DNA of 64,000 bases from Iris pallida (Eukaryota > Streptophyta > Magnoliopsida > Asparagales > Iridaceae). The notes beneath the pieces are model-generated. The model saw nothing but the letters and a program-made list of their open reading frames with translations, was not told the DNA's origin and ran no database searches. Within the stretch, counting starts at the first letter, position 1. The number at the start of each line of letters is the position of its first letter. The stretch covers positions 1,952,200-2,016,199 of the forward strand of contig JANAVB010007000.1 in assembly GCA_029216955.1 (NCBI GenBank), given 5' to 3'. Below are positions 1 through 10,794 of this stretch, piece by piece. The translations under genes and the position numbers were made by a program.

Positions 1-39
1 TATATGTATATACGCGTATACGTGTATATAGATAATTAC

Positions 40-81
<42 letters not shown>

Positions 82-335
82 ATTTGTATGAACAAATAGG
101 AAAGGAAATAAATCAATTCAGCTCAACCCATAAGAGCCCAGGCCCGAGCCCATAGGAATTCGACAGTGGACCCGAGCCCCTAATCCCTCACAAACCCGAG
201 CAGCGTAGGAAAAAAAAAAGTAAATAATATAGCACTGTTCCCTTGCGGGAACAGTGGACTCCAAATAGCAGCAAATGGACCCGGCAGCCCAACTACCCAG
301 CAGACAGCCGAGAGTTCTCTGACCCGAGATGAACA

Positions 336-348
336 CCTATATATACGG
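336..348 (+). promoter_or_regulatory. Probable TATA box of element C 5' LTR
   Basis: CCTATATATACGG lies in an otherwise GC-rich stretch and is repeated at the matching place in the 3' LTR (17577-17589). If used, transcription starts near 375 and leaves a leader of over 2 kb before the LTR end. This is inferred from sequence only. Confidence 0.5.
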
Positions 349-1732
349 TTATATAGGTAAAGTCGAGAACGCCAAGCCATGGAGAGGAAACCCTAGCGCC
401 ACCACCCGACTAGACTTCCAGTCGACCACCCCAACTCTGGGCGGCCACCCGCCGACGGCGCAGTTGCCGCGCACGACCGGAGCTGCCAGGAAATGCGCGC
501 GGTCGCGAGCAACAACGACAACAGCGGTAACAGGCGAGGAGCTGACTTTGCGACGAAAAATCTCAGTGATCGTTCGATCGTTTCGCGAGCCATAAACTCT
601 GGTATGATCACAATATGACCACCTTTAATCCCTTTCAATTGGTTTAGATCCTAGCGACCCGAAGCTCGAGAGAAATCGAGTGGAAATTGACAAAAAACCT
701 GTTAAAAACAGGACACAGGAATCAGTCCAAACCCCATATTGGAAGGCAAATTGCCGCCAAGCAGTAGCAATATTTAGAAAACAATTTAATGTCACTCCTA
801 GACAACCTATAGGTCTCTGCTACCCAAGTTGCGGAAGTCGATTTCGACGACGGTACGTCAAGAAATCGGATTTCCAAATTGGCAAAAAACCTGTTTAAAA
901 ATATTAGAAAATTAGAAAAAATCTCTCGATACGACGTGCGTCCCGCCAATCCGGGCGACGTGGTCGCTAACCGAAAGCATCGAAAGCTGCATAACGGCTT
1001 CGTGGTCGTGTGGGCTTTGACGGAATTCAAATTGGTCGCGTATGCGCGACGAATTTGATACGTATCCGTCGAAATTCACCGTATCGGTCTCTGTACAAAT
1101 TTCTCAATTACTTTGTGCACGCTTGTCAGAACGAGACGAAACTTGCGCCAGCAGGACCGTATCATTTTTTTGATCCTGCATGCCAAGTTTGGTCCGATTC
1201 TGAGACTGTTGATAAAATTACCGTTTTGCGGGTCCCGCGGTTCCACTCAACGGACGATTTTGTGCACGGCCCGCCGGAATCCAATTCTGGACATACGGTT
1301 GGGTTCGTATCGAAAAATCAGATCCGTAGACATGTAGTTTGATGACTTTAGAGACCGTTGACTCTGGCACGCTTTTCGGTACAAAGCGTGTCCAACGGCG
1401 GACACCGTTTTGGCCCGAATTTACCGTTTTTTCCCCTGTGTCCAGAATTGGACTTAAGGATAGGAGATCCTAGCTAATTGGACTATTCTGAGATCATTGG
1501 TATTGTCTATTTCAGCTTCAGGAGACTGTTGTACGGGTTTTGACTATTGTGGCATATTGAGTGATTTGGATCATCGGTTTTACCAGCACTGGACCACAGG
1601 CGAGTACAGTTTATTGTATGCATTTCGATATTGATATTCACTATATTTCATTGATTGGCCATTGGTTATGTGATTATTTTCTATTATAAATTGTTGAGTC
1701 GGGAGTGAGAAGTACCAACGATATGTGATCTG

Positions 1733-2030
1733 ACCTTAGACCATGTAGACCGTGTTGCATTTATTTCTTGTAGACAGTGTAGACAGTGATTTATTTATTT
1801 CTTGTAGACAGTGTAGACAGTGATTTATTTATTGCAAAATAAACAGTATAGACCGTGATTATTACTGCATTTAAACTGTGTAGATCGTGATTATTATTTT
1901 GTAGACAGTGTTTCTTTACTGCAATATTTTTTGTAGACCGTGTAATTGTAGACCGTGTAATTGTAGATCGTGTAATTGTAGACCATGTAACTGTAGACCG
2001 TGTAACTTTAGACCGTGTAGACCGTGTCGC
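1733..2030 (+). repeat. GTAGACCGTGTA short-motif array in C LTR
   Basis: About 18 copies of an 11-12-base unit (TAGACCGTGTA, with TAGACAGTG and TAGATCGTG variants) occur singly or in pairs, separated by AT-rich spacers. The same array is present in the 3' LTR at 18976-19252. It lies downstream of the predicted TATA box, so it would be in the leader RNA. Confidence 0.85.
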
Positions 2031-2544
2031 ATAATTGTCCCAAGACCGATCACATATCAACGGTACTTCTAACAGATTGGGAAAAGTATTTTGTGTCTAT
2101 TTATTGCTATTGGTTTTTCATCTTTACTGTTTATTTTCAAAACTCATGATTGATGTCTACCCTTTGTTTTATAGTCATTTTCTTTATTGAAATTGCATTC
2201 AGTGAATTGTGCTCGTTCCATTCCTGACTGAAAACCAACATTTTTATGTTAGCCGCAGATTCACTTAGCTTGGGGAGTGACGGAAATATTGCAGACAAAA
2301 GCCTAGAGACTAGATAGATAGTTGAGTTGTAGTCATTCATTTATTTGTACAAGTTTATATTTTTCTAGAAATGTAAAACTTGTGATCTTTGTAAATTAAA
2401 TTAATTATGTGAATGAGCATTATTTGTGATTTTGATCTTCATGGCCGTGACAGCGTTCTACCGCCGACACTGCGGTGTAGGCTGGCTTGGACACGTCTCG
2501 TATCCGTTTTAAAAAAAACGGGTGCGGGTCGTGACAAGTTTTTG

Positions 2545-2562
2545 TGGTGGCCCATGCAGGTC
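2545..2562 (+). promoter_or_regulatory. Element C primer-binding-site region
   Basis: TGGTGGCCCATGCAGGTC begins eight bases after the LTR end. It starts with TGG as expected for pairing with a tRNA 3' CCA. The same string follows the 5' LTRs of elements B (minus strand) and E, which supports a functional role. I cannot name the tRNA. Confidence 0.65.
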
Positions 2563-5500
2563 AGTCTTCGCAAATCATGCGAACTCGTGATAGTACTTAA
2601 GTTAGTCGTACTATTGCGAGCCTGCGAACAGAAATGCTCATTCACGAATTAGAAATTAATTTAATTTACGAGAATGACTAGGACTAGGAGTCCCTTATAC
2701 AAATTTACCGATGGGTAGTCTAGGCCATGCAATGTAGATAAGGAGTGCTTAATTTTGATAGAGTGTCAGATCCTTATAGGTATACTATTACCTCTTGATA
2801 TGACGATAAGATCCAATGTGGATAGATTATTCACTTGGTGAGACATGGCTTCCTAGTATTAATAATCTAACCCTGATAAATTGATTAATTCCTCATCCTT
2901 GTCTGTTAGACATCATCCTCATGTCTTAGCCCCAAATTGCCTATTTAGTTCCTATTTTGCCCAAGAATTATTATATTATATAATTTCTGATTATGTTGTC
3001 CATATACGGACCTTGAGTTAGTTTCGATTCAAAGTTTTCCTCTGTGGTTTGAATACACATAGGATAGATATTAGAATGTTGTATTTCTTTTGTCCCCAGA
3101 TATTTTTCCTGTTCAATCCTTTATTTTAAGGGTTGTGATTGATAGGACAAATGCTTACGCTCCAGTTCGTGGTCAACTTGTTCGATTCTCTAGAAGCTTA
3201 GGAAATTTTACACATATAGTTAAAGGAATGTTAGTTAACTCATAATGGAAGGACAGCAGCGCACTGTCGCCATTTTAATTGAATTTTGGAGACTATGGAT
3301 ACACTGCAGCCAGCAGCGCACTGGCGAGACACAACCCCTAGAGGTGAAATTAGTTTAAGAAAATATAGGTGATGGGTTATTGCCAAAACTATGGCTAGTG
3401 GTCCTCTCTTGATCGTAGACACCCTTGAGCCAATATTGGATAGAGTTAAGAAGTGTTTGATTTTGTATCATGTTGAGTTACAAAACCAAGGGTTTACCAC
3501 AGCCAGAGTATACGGGCGGGGCATAATCCGCGGTAAAATGACTTCAAACATGATTACAAGTTTGGGGATACCATAGAGGATAGGACACTGTCATGCATGT
3601 CCCATAAGATCCAAAGCCGATATTAGTAGAAGTTCTGTAAGTTGAGTAGCATGTCTCCCAACCTAGCTTTATGTGGTCCTTATGATCTATTGACAAGGTA
3701 ATTGACCGACACTAATAAGTTACCAAGAATATAGAATCCAGAGTTCCATAACCCATTAGTTGACCAAGATCTTATGGACAGAAAGATTTTAGGAAGATTG
3801 TATAAGCAAGAACACCAGGTAATTTTTGATTCCTCTCTAAACTCGAACTACTTGTGCCTCTTTTCAAAAATCTCGCATAAATTGTATTCGACTATCTTAA
3901 CAAATATTGCTGTTACAGCCTAGTTTTGCAAGCTTACTCTGTTCTCGAGCTTGATTCGAGGCATATGTTTAGTGGGGACGCCTGCTAACTTATTGTCTAA
4001 TCAGAATCAGTGTATTATGGTCTGATCAACCATGATGCATTTGGTTCGCTCTTCGTTTAATTACACTACGTGGATGGAGATATATAGGTATCTAGGATCT
4101 CATCCGCGACTGCTTGACAATTTCTCTTGAATTATACGTTCGCCTTTGAATCACGTGATTGTATTCAGTAACATCTTTCTTGAACTCTTTATTGTTTTTC
4201 TCTTTCACTGATTTGGAAAGACAGAAGCTCGTAATTGGTAGAAAGATACCGAGTATCCCCATGGCTATGGTAGTTGTATACACAAGTGTAGTTATCATCG
4301 GCCAGCCATGTGATTGAGTTACTCGTTCTCCTCTTGACCCCAAACTGTTATCGGGACCTTCTTGCCTTCTGAATTTGAGAATGATTATGGTTTTACCCTT
4401 AGTCAGAACGCCAACCCAGAAGACTATCTATTCTCAAGAAACCAAACGTCGGGAGTCTCTAACCATTTATCGTGACTATGGTAGACCCTCATTTCGAGAT
4501 TGGTTTCCAACAAGTATTGTCCTAGTTGTGTAAATTTTATTATTAAGACCTAACTAGTGTTGGAACACCACAGTCACTAGCTTAGCCAATACCATAGCTT
4601 AAATACCTGTCACACTATGACCTACCAGTTGTCAACATCAATACCTGATCACTACAACCCTTGTGACCATAGCCTGGCAGGTTTGACACAAATAGAATTT
4701 GTTGACTGAATTGTTAGAAATATTTTCTTATGTTGTGCCTGGGAGTTGGTTACCCCATCGGAAACTCTCATATACTGCGGACGAGTAGGTCATTCTATTT
4801 TATCGACCATGTGTCATTGTACACACTCGTTCTCCATTTATTGATGAAATGATCCTTGAGTTGACTTATATTTACCGTATTCCGTTACGCCGTGCCTTAT
4901 TCTTTATTAACAAGGGTTGAGGTATAATACCTGGATTTGGAATTCTTCTGACCTCATTATTCTTAAAACTAGTCCTAGCTTCTAAGGTGGGTAGACTGTA
5001 AGCCTTCTAAATTTTTAGGATATACGTGGATTACCGAATGATTAGAATGATTTCCATTTGGGTAATAATTAGTGCCCCGTGGATTCCCACTTTCCCTTTA
5101 GATCATTTGGTATTCCCGTCGGTGACATTAATATTCGGAGCACGAGACCAGCCGATACCTTTCAACAAATTTCATATGCAAGATCTAGACGAGCCCACCT
5201 TCATCTAAGTATATCATGTCCCACTCAAACACGTCTCCTTGTACTCTAATTTATGGTACGACTTCCAGGTAATAAGGACTAGCTGTAACCCTTTCCATAA
5301 TACCGGTATACTTTTCGACTCCAATTAGAGACTCAACCTCGACCCAAACCATTCAACCCAACATATGGTGGTGATCTACTTGAAACCTACTACGCACATG
5401 TCACTAGTGTGCCACTCAATTGTGTCTTCTCGTGCTACTTAAACACAAAGGTCACCGAAGGCACATTTTTGGGCTTTAAGGATCTAGAAAAATCAATCTG

Positions 5501-5676
5501 ACGGGCAACTAACTCAACCCCTTGGGTAGAAGCCTACTCTAAGTTATCCTAACCTAGTAGAAATAGTTGGGATCTTGTCCCGTCAATATAAACTGAAATC
5601 TCGGGTTCATCCAAACAGTGAGAGATGTCCAATCAGAGAACCCATTAAGACCCAATAAAACCTATCCATACAAACC
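2563..5676. other. Element C internal region, left part: no recognisable gene
   Basis: About 3.1 kb of AT-rich sequence has only short ORFs (61 codons at 3391-3576, 60 at 5026-5208) in which I recognise no retroelement domain. I saw no zinc knuckle, protease, reverse transcriptase or integrase motif on either strand. It could be a decayed internal domain or original LARD-type noncoding sequence. Two stretches near 3255 and 3315 share 'gcagcgcactg'. Confidence 0.6.
5672..5676. repeat. Target-site duplication AAACC (left, element A)
   Basis: AAACC directly precedes the left LTR TG of element A and recurs at 15411-15415 directly after the right LTR CA. It is a perfect 5-bp duplication. Confidence 0.95.
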
Positions 5677-6153
5677 TGAAGAACAGTTTGGCAACTCTAG
5701 AGGGGGGTGAATAGAGTTTATATAGAAAAATAGCCAATTAAAAATAACTCTTTCACCAACAATAAATAATCAGAGTAAAGTGCGGAAAATAAATGAAGAG
5801 CAGAAGAGCATACGCAAACACGGCGATTTTAACCTGGTTTCCCTCGTGGAGGACTAGTCCGGGCCTGAGAACTCTAGCTCAGGATTAAATCCACTATTTG
5901 TGAAATAGTAGCTTACAACCCGTGCCTTTTCTTCAGAAGAGCACGTCAACTTCTTACAGAGAATCGCAGTGGCGATTGCTTGGAATTGTCCAAGCGACTT
6001 CTTCACTCTTGCACAAGAATCCTAACTGAGAGATGCTGAGCACTCGAGACTTAGGAGGCTTGTGGCTAGTAGATAGGAAGGGTATGGCTTATTGAGCTTG
6101 TAGGAGAGAAGAGAAGAGAAGATTGAGTGAATTGAAATGAGAGAATTCATGCT

Positions 6154-6163
6154 CTATTTATAG
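6154..6163 (-). promoter_or_regulatory. TATA box in element A 3' LTR
   Basis: CTATTTATAG on plus reads CTATAAATAG on minus and is conserved at 14943-14952 in the other LTR. It is a strong plant TATA match. Confidence 0.65.
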
Positions 6164-6275
6164 TGTTTTTAGAGGCAGAATTCGGCCAAAATTCGGGTAG
6201 GGAAATTCAAAAATTTGGCCGTTGGACAGCTAGCAACCAGCTAACCCTAAAATTAGGGTTCCTGATTTCTAGGGG

Positions 6276-6327
6276 ACAGAGTTCGACCCGAACTCTGTGT
6301 GGAGGCAGAGTTCGGCCCGAACTCTGT
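6276..6327. repeat. Tandem palindromes in element A 3' LTR
   Basis: Two near-perfect inverted repeats with arms CAGAGTTCGG and CCGAACTCTG lie at 6276-6298 and 6305-6327. A weaker relative (cagaattcggcc) lies about 100 bases to the left. Conserved LTR palindromes are a known feature of Sireviruses; these lie just inside the TATA box on the U3 side in minus orientation. Confidence 0.85.
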
Positions 6328-6620
6328 CTCCAGAGCACAGAGTGGTCCTAAGTGGGACTTGTGGGCAATTTTTGTTTTGGTGGAGCTTGGGATTTTGGGT
6401 AGCTTATAGACTAAGTTCCAAGAGCTCAGCATAACTCAGAGTACATACTTCTAGACTCAATAAAATATAAAAGTACAGACTCGAAAATACACTGAGAGTC
6501 GGAAGCTGAGCTGTTGTCTGTCCTGAACTGAATGCAGACGTCGTGTGTCGTATTGAATTTATACAGATATTATTTAGTCAATGTAGTCAATATTTGGTTG
6601 ACTGTGACTTTGTGTCAACA

Positions 6621-6632
6621 ATCTCCCCCATA
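6621..6632 (-). promoter_or_regulatory. Element A polypurine tract
   Basis: ATCTCCCCCATA on plus reads TATGGGGGAGAT on minus and directly adjoins the 3' LTR start. It would prime plus-strand synthesis. Confidence 0.85.
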
Positions 6633-7285
6633 TTGATAATTGACAAAATAATAAATGTATATTTCAATATCCATACCTGGACACAGTTGGTTAAAACACA
6701 GCTCCCCCATAAACAATGCCGAGCTAGAATAAGATAGCTCCCCCGTAATCAGTGAACGGTGCCGAGCTAGAATCAATAGCTCTCCCCGTTAAATAATGCA
6801 TAAAACCTGTGGCCTGATAAAAATATTTTCCCAAAAGCAAACACAAGCACAGACAAATATGTAGACAGATATACATTTGAAATGTACATAATATTTTCCC
6901 AAAAGCAAACACAAGCACAGACAAATATGTAGACAGATATACATTTGAAATGTACATATTTCTTCCCCTTTTGGCAGTTAGCAATATAAAGGATCATATA
7001 GACTGCATAAGGAAAAGCATGAAAATAGCAGTATAGACAATGAAAAGTAATCCAACCACACCAAGCAGAGAAGAAACAGTATAATACTAATGAAACAAGT
7101 CACTGACATAAAGTAGAACTACGAAAAATAGCATAAAATGTTATCCACCAACCAGAATGTCAAGCACATCATCAGGGTGTGAAGACAGAAATCCAGTACA
7201 TAAATCCTTAACAAACTGAAATAACTAAAATCAAAAGGCAACTAAGACCATCAGCAGTGGCAGCAGCATATCAAGCCAATCTCCA
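6633..7285 (-). other. Element A 3' untranslated region
   Basis: This 650-bp noncoding stretch between the third ORF and the purine tract holds several further short purine runs on the minus strand (near 6705, 6738 and 6783), resembling the repeated purine tracts reported for Sireviruses, plus a 68-bp duplication (6823-6958). No ORF of interest is seen. Confidence 0.6.
6823..6958. repeat. Exact 68-bp tandem duplication
   Basis: The unit 'atattttcccaaaagcaaac...tgtacata' occurs at 6823-6890 and again at 6891-6958 without a visible mismatch, so the duplication is recent. Confidence 0.9.
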
Positions 7286-8551
7286 TCATGGAGCACGAGA
7301 AGGTCCTGGAACATCGAAAAGGTCCTGGAACATCTGAAGATCCACAAAAGCATCATCCGGATCCATATACCTCATGACCCACGGATCGTCTATACGATGA
7401 CCCGCGCGATCTGGATCCCGCTCAATAGGCACATGCAGATCAGGATGACGAGCAAGTGAATACCGCATATCATACAGAGAGTTCCCAAGGGCACTGATCT
7501 GCAAGATGGTACGGTAATCCTGCTGCGTCCAGCGATCATCCTCCACAGCAAAGCAATCGCAAAGCATAGTCTGAAGAGACTCAAGAGTGGCAGGAGGAGG
7601 AGGTGCATCCTGACCGAGTGGAGGGGCGTCAGGCTCCTCATCAGCAGAATGCTCAGATGACTCAGAAGCAGCGACAGGCTGAAGGCGTCGTGCCTTGGAT
7701 AGAAAGGTAGGTGCAGGCATGAACGGACAAGCATCAAGTGGTATATGAAAAGCACGAAAGATCAAAGGAAGATACAGAGGATAAACCAAAGCTCGTGGTT
7801 TCCTCCTACAGTGAATCATCCAGTCCATCATGGTACGTGGAAGATTGAAAGGAATTCCAAAATGAAGATGATAAAGAGCAGATATTTCAAGATAAGTGAT
7901 GTCATCATGGGAACCTGTTTTGGGTAGAATGGTGTTAGAAATAATCCAATGAAGGTCAGAAAAATATGGGTTGAGATATTTAGCCGTGAGCTTGCGAGGA
8001 CGTGTGTATGGAGTACACAAATCGTCCTTGAAGCTCTCAAGGGAAATTCCGTCGGAAAAACGGAACGAGCGAGCGTCAACTAGCTTTTCCCAAGAATTGG
8101 GCTCTAGAAGATCAAGATATTCGGCTAAGTCAAAGTCATCAAAAGATATATTGATACCTGCAACTCGTGAATAAATATGAAGGTCATCAAAGGTTAAGTT
8201 GCAGTAGAACATTTGAACGACATGACGATAGATAGCAGAAGTTGTGGTAACTAGTTCATCAAGATAGAGATCATGGAATAAAGAATCATATTGAGAGAAT
8301 ATGGAAAAATTAATAGGATGTCCTGTGAATACCTGACGATTCCGAAAGTCACTAAACCAGTTGTTTGATGCATCTTGTGAGACAAAAAGTCTGTTGTCAT
8401 GGGTGGAAGGATTTTGAGGACGAGGTGGATTGAACAAAGAATGAGGAGGTTGAAGTTGTTCAATGATTTGTTCAATTGATGGAGGAGAATCCGAAGAGGA
8501 AATACTCTCAACTCGAATTCTCTTCCCACGATTGAACAAGCAAGGAGCCAT
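7286..8551 (-). CDS. Sirevirus third ORF (env-like / putative plant transposon protein domain)
   Basis: An intact 421-codon ORF starts with ATG (MAPCLFNRGK) and lies downstream of pol, in the position of the envelope-like ORF of SIRE-type copia elements. Residues about 85-270 (from FTGHPINFSIF through LTAKYLNPYFSDLHW to PRTMMDWMIHCRRK) resemble the domain annotated in plants as 'putative plant transposon protein' that is common in such third ORFs. The C-terminal third is acidic and proline-rich (residues about 300-330). I see no clear signal peptide or strong membrane helix, so an envelope role is not supported by sequence; its function is unknown. It is undamaged although pol upstream has two stops. 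The only extra ORFs in this span are shadows. Confidence 0.75.
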   Translation of the reverse strand: MAPCLFNRGKRIRVESISSSDSPPSIEQIIEQLQPPHSLFNPPRPQNPSTHDNRLFVSQDASNNWFSDFRNRQVFTGHPINFSIFSQYDSLFHDLYLDELVTTTSAIYRHVVQMFYCNLTFDDLHIYSRVAGINISFDDFDLAEYLDLLEPNSWEKLVDARSFRFSDGISLESFKDDLCTPYTRPRKLTAKYLNPYFSDLHWIISNTILPKTGSHDDITYLEISALYHLHFGIPFNLPRTMMDWMIHCRRKPRALVYPLYLPLIFRAFHIPLDACPFMPAPTFLSKARRLQPVAASESSEHSADEEPDAPPLGQDAPPPPATLESLQTMLCDCFAVEDDRWTQQDYRTILQISALGNSLYDMRYSLARHPDLHVPIERDPDRAGHRIDDPWVMRYMDPDDAFVDLQMFQDLFDVPGPSRAP

Positions 8552-9300
8552 TAAAAAAATTAACTAGAAGATAGAAAATAGGAATGGTACCTCAAACAAG
8601 TAATAAACAATGGAAGAGAATGGAGAGAAACCCCTTTTTCTTGATTTTGAGAAGCAATGGAGCACTCTAGATCAAAAACTAGGGTTAGGGTTTCAAGGAA
8701 AGAGTTTGTATAGGTGAGAAAGGTGGTAATAGTGAAGGAGAGAGATGGAATCCCGACAAAAATAGGGCTTTGTCTTTGGTCGGGTGAAATATTGACCATT
8801 GGATTAGAATTGATCCAACGGCAGAGCCAGATCCCGACCCTGGAACCTAAGAACCGAACTCGGCCCGAACTCTGATAGGGACAGAGTTCGGCCCGAGTTC
8901 TGGATCAATGGTCCAGAACTGAAAACAGGCAAAGAACATGAAGAAAATGTTTAAGAGTTAAACAAAAGATAGTTGAGGACAACAAAGAGTGTTGAATTTA
9001 AAAAAAATTGATAGAGAGGTACTCAGAAAACAGAATGAACTTTAGAAAATCTCAATTAGGCAATATTAAATCAAAAACGAGCCATATAATAAATAAGGAC
9101 ATATACTGTGGTTCAATAGTCCAAATTTGCCATGGGTTAGCTGCAGGGGCCGGATCCCAGCTAGCGGTAGTCCTGAGGACTAGTGCACCGTGTCGCTTAG
9201 GCTTTTACGCCTTGTTGTCAGAAGGACCCTTTCGGCTTGTACCCATACCAAATTCTTCGAAAAAGAATCACAATATACTCGATATTTACGCAGGTGAGTT
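8552..9300 (-). other. Spacer between element A pol and third ORF
   Basis: About 750 bp is noncoding. It contains a further cluster of the LTR palindrome (8852-8905: gaactcggcccgaactctg, then cagagttcggcccgagttctg), so the same motif is placed outside the LTR. It probably holds leader or promoter sequence for the third ORF, but I see no clear TATA box. A GC-rich stretch lies at 9130-9240. Confidence 0.55.
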
Positions 9301-10794
9301 TCAATTTATAACTGCTTCATCTAAAATTCCAAGTTCACGACAAAAAAAATTGAAGCGCTCTTCGGATAGTGGCTTAGTAAAGAAATCTGCCAGCTGATGA
9401 TCAGTGTCAATAAATTCTAAGTTAATTGTGCCGTTTTGCTGATGATCACGCAAAAAGTGGTGCCTGATCTCAATGTGTTTAGTACGTGAGTGGCAGACAG
9501 GGTTCTTAGTCAAATTGATTGCACTAGTATTGTCACAGAATATAGGAATATGCATGAAAGATAACTTATAGTCTTCAAGGGTTTGCTTCATCCACAGAAT
9601 TTGTGCACAACAACGCCCAGCTGCTATGTATTCAGCTTCTGTTGTGGATAGTGCGACAGAGTTCTGCTTCTTGCTAAACCATGAGACTAAAGCCTTTCCT
9701 AATAAATGACACGTGCCGCTCGTACTTTTACGGTCGACCTTGCATCCAGCAAAGTCAGCATCAGAGTAACCGATGAGGTCAAATGATGTTGACTTGGGAT
9801 ACCATAGGCCCACTGTAACCGTACCCTTAAGGTATCGAAAGATAGGCTTAACCGCGGTCATGTGAGATTCCTTAGGATTTGCTTGATATCTAGCACATAG
9901 GCAAACACTAAACATGATATCGGGGCGACTAGCAGTTAAATAAAGTAAGCTGCCTATCATACCTCGATACTTACGTTGATCAACGGGTTTGCCGCTCTCA
10001 TCTGGTTCGAGTTTGGTTGAAGTAGCCATTGGCGTGCTGATTGGTTTGATGTTGTCAAGATCGAACTTCTTCAGCATGTCCTTGGTGTACATTGATTGGC
10101 AGATGAAAGTTCCATTAGCCAGTTGTTTTACTTGCAGACCAAGAAAGTAGTTGAGCTCTCCCATCATGCTCATCTCAAATTCCGTCTGCATACACTTGGC
10201 AAATTCTTGACAAAGAGTTTTATCAGTAGACCCAAAAATAATATCATCAACATAAATCTGAATTAATAGAATGGTGTCTTTGAAAGATTTGATAAACAGT
10301 GTAGTGTCAATTTTCCCTTTTGAAAAACCTTTCTCAAGCAAGAAACTGCTTAGCCTTTCATACCAAGCTCTGGGGTCTTGTTTAAGGCCATAAAGCGCTT
10401 TCTTCAGCTTGAACACGTGGTCGGGAAATTTGTGATTTTCAAAGCCAGGGGGTTGTTTCACATAAACTTCCTCCTTAATAAAACCATTCAGGAAAGCACT
10501 TTTCACATCCATTTGAAATAATTTAAAGTTTTGAAAATTAGCAAAAGCACAAAGCATCCGAATGGATTCTAGTCTAGCAACAGGAGCATACGTCTCATCG
10601 TAGTCGATACCTTCCTCTTGGTTGTATCCTTGAGCTACTAGACGAGCTTTGTTACGTGTGACTGAACCATCTTCATTTACTTTGTTTCTAAAAACCCATT
10701 TAGTACCAATTATCGAGTGATTAACCGGTCTAGGAACGAGTTCCCATACTTGGCTTCTCTCGAATTGGTTGAGTTCTTCTTGCATAGCAGAAAT
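9301..10794 (-). pseudogene. pol: Element A pol, part 2: reverse transcriptase and RNase H
   Basis: The open segment covers 494 codons from the first Met (10785). Copia RT motifs are clear: [34 protein letters not shown], the YVDD catalytic box at residues about 178-181, then TGSRPD-type and RNase H motifs ([38 protein letters not shown]), ending in the usual DFFTKPL tail. It is in the same frame as the integrase segment and is separated from it only by an in-frame TAG at 10795-10797, where the family has tryptophan before the 'AMQEEL' motif. One point mutation therefore cuts pol here. The RT/RNase H part itself is uninterrupted. Confidence 0.93.

Larger units (their letters stand above)
1..2536 (+). 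repeat. Element C 5' LTR (partial; first ~0.87 kb off window)
   Basis: This stretch is colinear with 17080-19763, including the TA-rich microsatellite, the 'ggacccgagcccctaatccc' block, the GTAGACCGTGTA array and the terminal GTGACA. It ends at 2536, directly before the primer-site region. ORFs of 60-110 codons inside it lack conserved ATG starts and are not supported as genes. Confidence 0.88.
5677..6620 (-). repeat. Element A 3' LTR (944 bp)
   Basis: It runs from TGAAGAAC to GTGTCAACA in plus orientation and matches 14466-15410 almost base for base. In minus orientation it starts TGTTGACAC. It contains a TATA box and two palindromic CAGAGTTCGG/CCGAACTCTG motifs. Confidence 0.96.

Noticed and set aside
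1010..1342. A 110-codon ORF in the C LTR that recurs at 18251-18583 and in one B LTR (25365-25697) with similar protein
   Set aside because: It starts with GTG, not ATG; the second B copy has a stop in this frame; overlapping frames are equally open. The sequence conservation is better explained by conserved LTR nucleotides.
7286..8551. Calling the third ORF of A a true envelope glycoprotein
   Set aside because: No convincing signal peptide or transmembrane helix; the similarity I recognise is to a plant transposon-protein domain.
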